Part shown: positions 6,482-11,362 of the stretch, piece after piece
How positions within the stretch are numbered: the stretch's first letter is position 1
Layout: each line of letters opens with the position of its first letter
Source of the DNA: Synechococcus sp. CO36386bin_37
GTDB taxonomy: Bacteria; Cyanobacteriota; Cyanobacteriia; PCC-6307; Cyanobiaceae
Direction: 5' to 3'
Length of the DNA stretch: 11,362 bases
Assembly (NCBI GenBank): GCA_011525445.1
Contig: WTGE01000392.1
Coordinates: 1 to 11,362, forward strand
The notes under the pieces: generated by a model
Databases searched by the model: none
The model's input: the letters and a program-made list of their open reading frames with translations, nothing else
Told to the model about the DNA's origin: nothing
Position numbers and translations under genes: made by a program

Positions 6482-6880
6482 TTAGGACTTCGCTCGTTCA
6501 AGTTGGCCTAGGCGTTGTTCGAGTTGTTGTCTCAGTTCCGCTGGCTTGAAGAGGATGGGCAAAAAGTGGATGCTCTTGGTTTCACGGAAATAAAACAATC
6601 CAGGAAGCCATGGTGCGAACAGGCGCCATGAAATCCAGCTGTTGTAAGGAAAACGGCGTAGTTCTTTGTGCCCACGCCACACCACCAGCTCAGCGTCACT
6701 GAATTCCAGCTTCAGGCTGTAGGTTTGTACCAGCAGAAAAAGACTGAACGCACTCATCACAAGCGTTGGCCAGGGACACAAAGGCAGGGGTAAAAGGGCA
6801 ACACCGAATAGCAGGATCAAAAGCGGAAGCCTTGGGCTTGGGCTGATGATCACGCTGTCAGTCTTTGGGGAAGTTGGCAT
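6482..6880 (-). CDS. DUF3119 family membrane-anchored protein
   Basis: A 132-residue protein that I assign to the DUF3119 family of cyanobacteria and plastids, by overall pattern. Two adjacent hydrophobic segments (about 17-36 and 38-54) form a hairpin in the membrane. The rest resembles a small beta-rich, PH-like domain: LKLEFSDAELVVWRG, then RRFPYNSWISWRLF, then LFYFRETKSIHFLPILF, ending in a charged helix (RQQLEQRLGQLERAK). No function is established. ATG 6880 is preferred over the TTG four codons upstream; it lies 16 bases after the permease stop, without a Shine-Dalgarno sequence. Co-transcription with the MlaE-type permease suggests a role in lipid transport or the envelope, which is inference. 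Confidence 0.8.
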   Translation of the reverse strand: MPTSPKTDSVIISPSPRLPLLILLFGVALLPLPLCPWPTLVMSAFSLFLLVQTYSLKLEFSDAELVVWRGHKELRRFPYNSWISWRLFAPWLPGLFYFRETKSIHFLPILFKPAELRQQLEQRLGQLERAKS

Positions 6881-6896
6881 GGTTTTGAACAATCAA

Positions 6897-7643
6897 TCAG
6901 CCGAAAAGAACCTGCGTGAGCAGAACATCCATCAGTGCGATGGTCACAAGGATCATGACAACAGCTCCGGTTGTGCTGGTGCCCACCTCCTTGGGACCTC
7001 CTTTGGTTGTCATTCCCCAGCCGCAGGCGATCACACCAATTTGAAGCCCGAAGACCACAGCTTTGATCAACATGAATGGAAGGTCATCAGGTAGGAGCCA
7101 TGTCCTGACCGATGTCCAAAACACAGCTGGAGGAATGCTGTAAAGACTGGTGCTGCTGAGTTGAGCGCTCCAGATTGCAACACCAAAAAACAACATGCAT
7201 TGCACTGGTGCCATCACCACCATGGCGATCAGGCGCGGAACCACCAAATACTCCACAGGATCGGTGCGCAGCATGGTGATGGCATCGATCTGTTCTGTGA
7301 CTTTCATCGTGCCCAGCTGAGCTGCATAAGCGGTGGCGACCTTACCCGTTAGCAGCGTGGCCGTGAGCAAGGGCGCAATTTCCCTGGCCAGGCCAAGGGC
7401 CAGGACCCCCCCCACGGTGGATCCAGCTCCCATCTTGCTGAGTTCCGCTGTGATTTGAATGTTGAATACTGTGCCAGCCGCCAAGGCCGTAATGATCACG
7501 ATCAAAAAGCTTCCTGGTCCTGCTTCCTGGAGTTGATCAATGAGATCAATGGTGTTGATGCGGCCTTTGGTTGTAGCTGCGACAGCTTGTCCGCCGATCA
7601 GCAGGCTGCTGCCAAGTCGGTTCAGCCATCGAGGGGACTTCAT
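6897..7643 (-). CDS. mlaE: MlaE/TGD1-type ABC transporter permease
   Basis: A 248-residue inner-membrane permease of the MlaE family, whose members move phospholipids between membranes with an MlaF-type ATPase and an MlaD-type lipid-binding partner; the plant chloroplast homologue is TGD1. Family hallmarks: ALGLAREIAPLLTATLLTGK (82-101), AAQLGTMKVTEQIDAI (107-122), DPVEYLVVPRLIA (128-140), and the C-terminal block GMTTKGGPKEVGTSTTGAVV (210-229). Five or so hydrophobic helices are visible. Neither the ATPase nor the MCE-domain gene is in this window, so they must be encoded elsewhere, which is common in cyanobacteria. It lies 23 bases after the sugar-transporter stop and 16 before DUF3119. The direction of lipid movement cannot be read from the sequence. 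Confidence 0.93.
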   Translation of the reverse strand: MKSPRWLNRLGSSLLIGGQAVAATTKGRINTIDLIDQLQEAGPGSFLIVIITALAAGTVFNIQITAELSKMGAGSTVGGVLALGLAREIAPLLTATLLTGKVATAYAAQLGTMKVTEQIDAITMLRTDPVEYLVVPRLIAMVVMAPVQCMLFFGVAIWSAQLSSTSLYSIPPAVFWTSVRTWLLPDDLPFMLIKAVVFGLQIGVIACGWGMTTKGGPKEVGTSTTGAVVMILVTIALMDVLLTQVLFG

Positions 7644-7666
7644 CAGGCGTCGATCAGAGAAAGGGT

Positions 7667-9058
7667 TCAGGTGGATTGAAGGTGTGCGCCACGATCAGGC
7701 CAGCGTCTCATCACCACCAGCCCCATCACCACAAGAACGGCTGGAATCAGACCCATGCAGAGGCGAATGAAGATGAGAGCGGACTGGGGTTGTTCAACAA
7801 AGTTCAAGGCACCATCGCTATTTTTCGTGGAGACATACCCAGCGAGTTGCAGAAAGGTGCCAAAAACGCTCATGCTGAGGCCAATGATCACTTTTTGACC
7901 TAAGACCATCCAGGCGGTGTACAGACCCGCAGGGTGGCTGGGATCAGCATCGATGGCATCAGGAAGCAGGGACCATGGAATCAGGTATGCCGTCGAAGCA
8001 CCCAATCCGACCAGCAGGATCAACATCACAACCGGAATCAAAGCCATGCTTCCACTGTCTTTAACTGGCGAAATGATCATTGAGAGGAGACAGGCTGCGA
8101 TCCAGATGCTGCCTCCCCAGCCAAGAGCCCTGATTCGACCATGGCGGTTGGCGAGCATGCTCCAGAGTTGAAGGCCGGCCAAGGCCGCAAGATTGAAGGC
8201 GAGCAACAGCAATGTGGCGAGACTTGCAGGGATGTGGATGACCTGTACAAGCCAGATCAGAGCAACAACTTGCATGAGTTGAAGTCCAAACCAAAGCAGC
8301 AAATAAAGCCCTAACACCATCAGGAAGCGTGAATTTGAGCGAATGCGACGAAGTTGTTGCAACACTGGCTCCTTATTGCCACTTGGGCGTTGCGCCTTTT
8401 TGGCATAGGGAGCGAGGCCCCAGCAGCAGAGCAACGTTGCTGTGACTGCGATTACGCCACTGATACGTCCCATCAACGCATAACTACCTCCTCCACCCTC
8501 GCGAAACATAAGAACGGCAAGAAGCAACCCAAGGGTTCCTGCAGTGATGGATCCTGTGAAACGAGCTGCGTTGAGACGGGTGCGAATGGCGGTCGTGAGG
8601 GTGAGTTCTGTGCTGAGAGTCGCATAGGGGAGATTCACGCATGTGTAAGCGGTCATCAGCAGGATCGCCATCAAGACGTAGTAGACCGTGCGTTGTGTGA
8701 TGTTTCCCTCTGGAACCCACCACATCGCCGCCAAGCTGATGCCCAATGGGAGTGCAGCTGCAAACATCCAGGGAAGTCTCGGCCCCCACCTGCTCCGGGT
8801 GTGATCGCTCATCCAGCCGATCAGTGGATCATTGATGCCGTCCCAGACTTTGATGACCGACAGCAAATTACCGGCAATGAAAGCCGACAGCCCTGCGTGA
8901 CTGGTTAAAAAGGGAAAAAGGTAGAACCCAAGCAGTGTGGCAGCTATACCAGTGCCAGCATCGCCAAGCCCGTAAGAGAACATGAGGCGGCTGCGGGAGC
9001 CCTCTAGGTGAGTTGCAGAAGAGGTCACTCTGTAACGGGGGGGCACGCGGACCGTCAT
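7667..9058 (-). CDS. GPH-family (MelB-like) sugar transporter, major facilitator superfamily
   Basis: A 463-residue polytopic membrane protein with about 12 hydrophobic helices. The glycoside-pentoside-hexuronide cation symporter signature is clear at about 76-98: NDPLIGWMSDHTRSRWGPRLPWM, in two parts DPLIGWMSDHT and RSRWGPRLPW. Other features are FSYGLGDAG near residue 27 and a second RPW-like half in the middle. Such carriers usually move a sugar or glycoside with a proton or sodium; the substrate cannot be told from sequence. With glgX encoded just upstream on the same strand, a product of glycogen breakdown or a compatible solute sugar is plausible, but this is inference. ATG 9058 has no Shine-Dalgarno sequence; the first 20 residues are hydrophilic. 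A G7 run lies near the 5' end (about 9038-9044) and could be prone to sequencing error. Confidence 0.9.
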   Translation of the reverse strand: MTVRVPPRYRVTSSATHLEGSRSRLMFSYGLGDAGTGIAATLLGFYLFPFLTSHAGLSAFIAGNLLSVIKVWDGINDPLIGWMSDHTRSRWGPRLPWMFAAALPLGISLAAMWWVPEGNITQRTVYYVLMAILLMTAYTCVNLPYATLSTELTLTTAIRTRLNAARFTGSITAGTLGLLLAVLMFREGGGGSYALMGRISGVIAVTATLLCCWGLAPYAKKAQRPSGNKEPVLQQLRRIRSNSRFLMVLGLYLLLWFGLQLMQVVALIWLVQVIHIPASLATLLLLAFNLAALAGLQLWSMLANRHGRIRALGWGGSIWIAACLLSMIISPVKDSGSMALIPVVMLILLVGLGASTAYLIPWSLLPDAIDADPSHPAGLYTAWMVLGQKVIIGLSMSVFGTFLQLAGYVSTKNSDGALNFVEQPQSALIFIRLCMGLIPAVLVVMGLVVMRRWPDRGAHLQST

Positions 9059-9120
9059 AATGCTTGAGCATGCATCCGAACGACTGCCCTTAGCGGGGAA
9101 CGTGGTTCGGTTGTACCAAT

Positions 9121-9191
<71 letters not shown>

Positions 9192-9194
9192 TTT

Positions 9195-11303
9195 TCAAAA
9201 ATGCAAACGGTCTGCGTAGTCTTGAGTCACCATCACGACAAGACTTCGAGCCTCCAGAGGAACGCCTGAGGGAATCCAAGTTTCCAGGTTCGCGGGTAGG
9301 TCCTCTCCTGGTGGTAGAGCCGTATCGATCAGGCGACACCAACGCGATGTCGCTTCTGGCAGGTCAAAGTGCATGGCTTTGAAATAGGCGTTAAACCCCA
9401 TCCACAGCACAGCGCCCTGACTCCCTTGTTGGAGACTCATGGCAAGACAGTGCGACCAATTGGCCCAGTCCGGTTTTTTGAGCTCAACCCCATGCCATTG
9501 CCGCCATAACAATTCCGCGTTCTGGGATCGGAGGGGGGGTTTTTCGCAGTGAGGGCGAATCGGATTGAACAAGACCGCGAGTTGACTGCGGACATGCAGC
9601 AACCGCTTCACGAAGGTCTGCAACTCGTTATCGCAGTGATCGTCTCCCCAAATCATCCAGCTCAGTGGGCTGTTTTGGCACCAGGTGTTGTTGTTACCTC
9701 CTTGGCTGCGCCCCACTTCATCTCCCATCAGCAGCATCGGGACTCCACGACTGAGCAGCAACGTGCTGAGCAGATTGCGTTGTTGGCGCTGTCGCAGGGC
9801 GTTCACGGCCCGATCGCTGGTTGGACCCTCCACACCATGGTTCCAGCTGGTGTTGTGGTTTTCTCCGTCCCGATTGTTTTCCCCATTGGCGAGGTTGTGT
9901 TTGTTGTTGAAGCTCACCAGGTCCAAGAGGCTGAACCCGTCGTGTGCTGTGATGAGATTCACCGAACGCCCCAGGCTGGCCGGTTTGCCGCCGTACAAGT
10001 CCGGGCTGCCTCGCAACCGTTGTCCGAGCGCCCAGGTGCTGCCCTCATCCCCTTTCCAAAAACTGCGTAATGCATCCCGGAAATGGCCGTTCCAGGTGCC
10101 GATGCGTTGGGCTGGAAAATCGCTCAGTCTGTAGAGCCCTCCACAATCCCAGGGTTCGCTGACCAGTTTGAGTTCACTCAGCCGCGGATCTGCCTCCATC
10201 TCTTCGAACAGCGGAGGCCGGTCAAGAGGTTTCAGTTTTTCCCCACGGCTGAGGGCGATCCCCAAATCAAAACGAAACCCATCGATGCCGAGCTCATTGG
10301 CCCAGCAGCTTAAAGATTCGATGATGAGTTGTCTGGAAAGTGGGTTGTTTGCGGCAATGCTGTTACCACAACCACTTACATCCATGTATTCACCAGTTTC
10401 GCTTTGGTGGTAGTAGTTTCGGTCCGCAAATCCCCGCCAGCTCAAGGTGGGACCGTTGCGATTTCCTTCCGTCGTGTGGTTATAAACAACATCCAAAAGC
10501 ACTTCGATTCCTGCGTCGTGGCAAGCCGCCACCAATTCACGGACCTGATTTCGAGCCAACTGAGGATCCGCTCCTACCACGTACTCGTGATGGGGGGTAA
10601 ACCAACTCAGCGGGCTATAGCCCCAGACGTTGTCACGTCCAGGGGGGGCATCGTTGGGATCGAAGGCTTGGATTGGCAGTAGTTCAATCGCTGTCACCCC
10701 GATTGCCTTGAGATAGGGAATCTTGTCAATGACACCCAAGTAGGTGCCCCTCCGGTCTGGGCTGACTCCGCTGTCAGGGCGTCGAGTGAATCCTCCAACA
10801 TGGAGTTCATAGATGACTGTCTTTTGCCAGCTGTGGCGAGGTCTGGGATGAGCTGTGAAATCGAATAGATCTCGCTCGCAGACCACTGATTTCAAGGACT
10901 TGTCCGTATTGGGTGATGCACCGGTGGCTGCCGCTCGCTGGTAGGTCCTCCAACCATCAATGGCGCGTGCGCAAGGGTCAATCAGAACCTTGGCTGGTCG
11001 AAAACCATGACCTCCGGGTTCGATTGGACCAAAGACCCGATAGCCGTAACAGCATCCGGCCTCAAGGTTTTCGACCTCGACATGCCAATAATTTGCTGAG
11101 CGATTCCGCTCCGTCAATTCGATCACCTGATCGGGTGATCGAGCATCAGCATCGGGAAAAATGAGGAGTTCAATGCGATTGGCCGTTGGAGCTGCAACGG
11201 AGAAGTTCACACCTCGAGGTGTGATCGTGCTGCCGAGTGGCCAGGGACTACCGCGATGGATCGTGCGCAATGATCCGCCCGCAGATCGCAGGACGTACTT
11301 CAC
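9195..11303 (-). CDS. glgX: Glycogen debranching enzyme (isoamylase type, GH13)
   Basis: A 702-residue cytoplasmic enzyme that hydrolyses alpha-1,6 branch points of glycogen or limit dextrin, releasing short maltooligosaccharides. The N-terminal CBM48-like domain (about 17-110) has PLGSTITPRGVNFSVAAP and GYRVFGP. The GH13 barrel follows from about 160 (YELHVGGFTRR). Catalytic regions are intact: DVVYNHTTEG (271-280), GFRFDL with nucleophile Asp346, VSEPWDCGG with acid/base Glu383, and AHDGF with Asp455. The inserts NKHNLANGENNRDG and MGDEVGRSQGGNNNTWCQ are typical of GlgX/isoamylase proteins. The C-terminal beta domain ends at RLHF. The start is GTG 11303; it overlaps the stop of an upstream minus-strand frame as GTGA, which favours it over TTG 11270. 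The following gene on this strand is a sugar carrier, 137 bases away beyond the tRNA. Confidence 0.97.
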   Translation of the reverse strand: MKYVLRSAGGSLRTIHRGSPWPLGSTITPRGVNFSVAAPTANRIELLIFPDADARSPDQVIELTERNRSANYWHVEVENLEAGCCYGYRVFGPIEPGGHGFRPAKVLIDPCARAIDGWRTYQRAAATGASPNTDKSLKSVVCERDLFDFTAHPRPRHSWQKTVIYELHVGGFTRRPDSGVSPDRRGTYLGVIDKIPYLKAIGVTAIELLPIQAFDPNDAPPGRDNVWGYSPLSWFTPHHEYVVGADPQLARNQVRELVAACHDAGIEVLLDVVYNHTTEGNRNGPTLSWRGFADRNYYHQSETGEYMDVSGCGNSIAANNPLSRQLIIESLSCWANELGIDGFRFDLGIALSRGEKLKPLDRPPLFEEMEADPRLSELKLVSEPWDCGGLYRLSDFPAQRIGTWNGHFRDALRSFWKGDEGSTWALGQRLRGSPDLYGGKPASLGRSVNLITAHDGFSLLDLVSFNNKHNLANGENNRDGENHNTSWNHGVEGPTSDRAVNALRQRQQRNLLSTLLLSRGVPMLLMGDEVGRSQGGNNNTWCQNSPLSWMIWGDDHCDNELQTFVKRLLHVRSQLAVLFNPIRPHCEKPPLRSQNAELLWRQWHGVELKKPDWANWSHCLAMSLQQGSQGAVLWMGFNAYFKAMHFDLPEATSRWCRLIDTALPPGEDLPANLETWIPSGVPLEARSLVVMVTQDYADRLHF

Positions 11304-11362
11304 TCAAGGTAGAGGGTGTGATGGAACTGCAACGCAATGACGATGACATCGGCTTTGGAGAA
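11300..11362 (-). CDS. C-terminal end of an unidentified gene, cut by the right edge
   Basis: The minus strand is open from the edge to a TGA at 11302-11300 and encodes 20 residues, KADVIVIALQFHHTLYLE being the last 18. The stop overlaps the glgX start by four bases (GTGA), a typical arrangement for coupled genes and similar to the TGATG junction at plsY. The residues look like ordinary protein. Too little is present to name a family. A competing plus-strand reading, ATG 11321 behind AGAGG, gives 14 residues to the edge and cannot be excluded. Confidence 0.45.
   Translation of the reverse strand, partial: FSKADVIVIALQFHHTLYLE

Noticed and set aside
9549..10070. Plus-strand frame of 173 codons inside glgX
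   Set aside because: It is antisense to the conserved catalytic part of glgX, whose motifs are all intact; a shadow frame.

Overview
This window looks like core chromosome of a picocyanobacterium, most probably a marine Synechococcus-type organism. The support is the set of cyanobacteria-specific families (DUF1825, DUF3086, DUF3119), the compact layout, mid-range GC, near absence of Shine-Dalgarno sequences, and a small-genome complement of pyrF, plsY, tyrS and glgX. I see no mobile element, CRISPR array, phage gene, toxin-antitoxin pair or biosynthetic cluster.

Layout, left to right. Bases 1-244 hold an open plus-strand frame with two hydrophobic stretches whose status is unclear. A minus-strand LuxR/GerE regulator with a degenerate receiver domain (245-973) is divergent from a DUF1825 gene (1080-1409). 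Tyrosyl-tRNA synthetase follows on the plus strand (1445-2692), then a small, AT-richer gene for a secreted protein (2766-3161). A gene-poor stretch of about 770 bases (3162-3928) contains a strong imperfect hairpin and a perfect 14-base palindrome. pyrF (3929-4684) is convergent with a long minus-strand series.

The minus-strand series, in order of transcription, is: a cut-off gene at the right edge, glgX, then (past a plus-strand tRNA-Gly) a GPH-type sugar transporter, an MlaE/TGD1-type lipid ABC permease, DUF3119, DUF3086 and plsY. Spacings are short: GTGA overlap before glgX, 23 bases between transporter and permease, 16 bases before DUF3119, TGATG overlap between DUF3086 and plsY. The one larger gap, 129 bases, lies upstream of DUF3086.

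Functionally the window combines translation (tyrS, tRNA-Gly), pyrimidine synthesis (pyrF), glycogen debranching with a possible sugar carrier, and membrane lipid supply (plsY and the MlaE permease). The two DUF proteins beside the lipid genes may serve the cell envelope; that is inference from position.

I did not find a convincing new multi-gene system. The better leads are small: a hairpin covering the DUF1825 start codon, a receiver domain that seems unable to be phosphorylated, and a structured gap upstream of pyrF.
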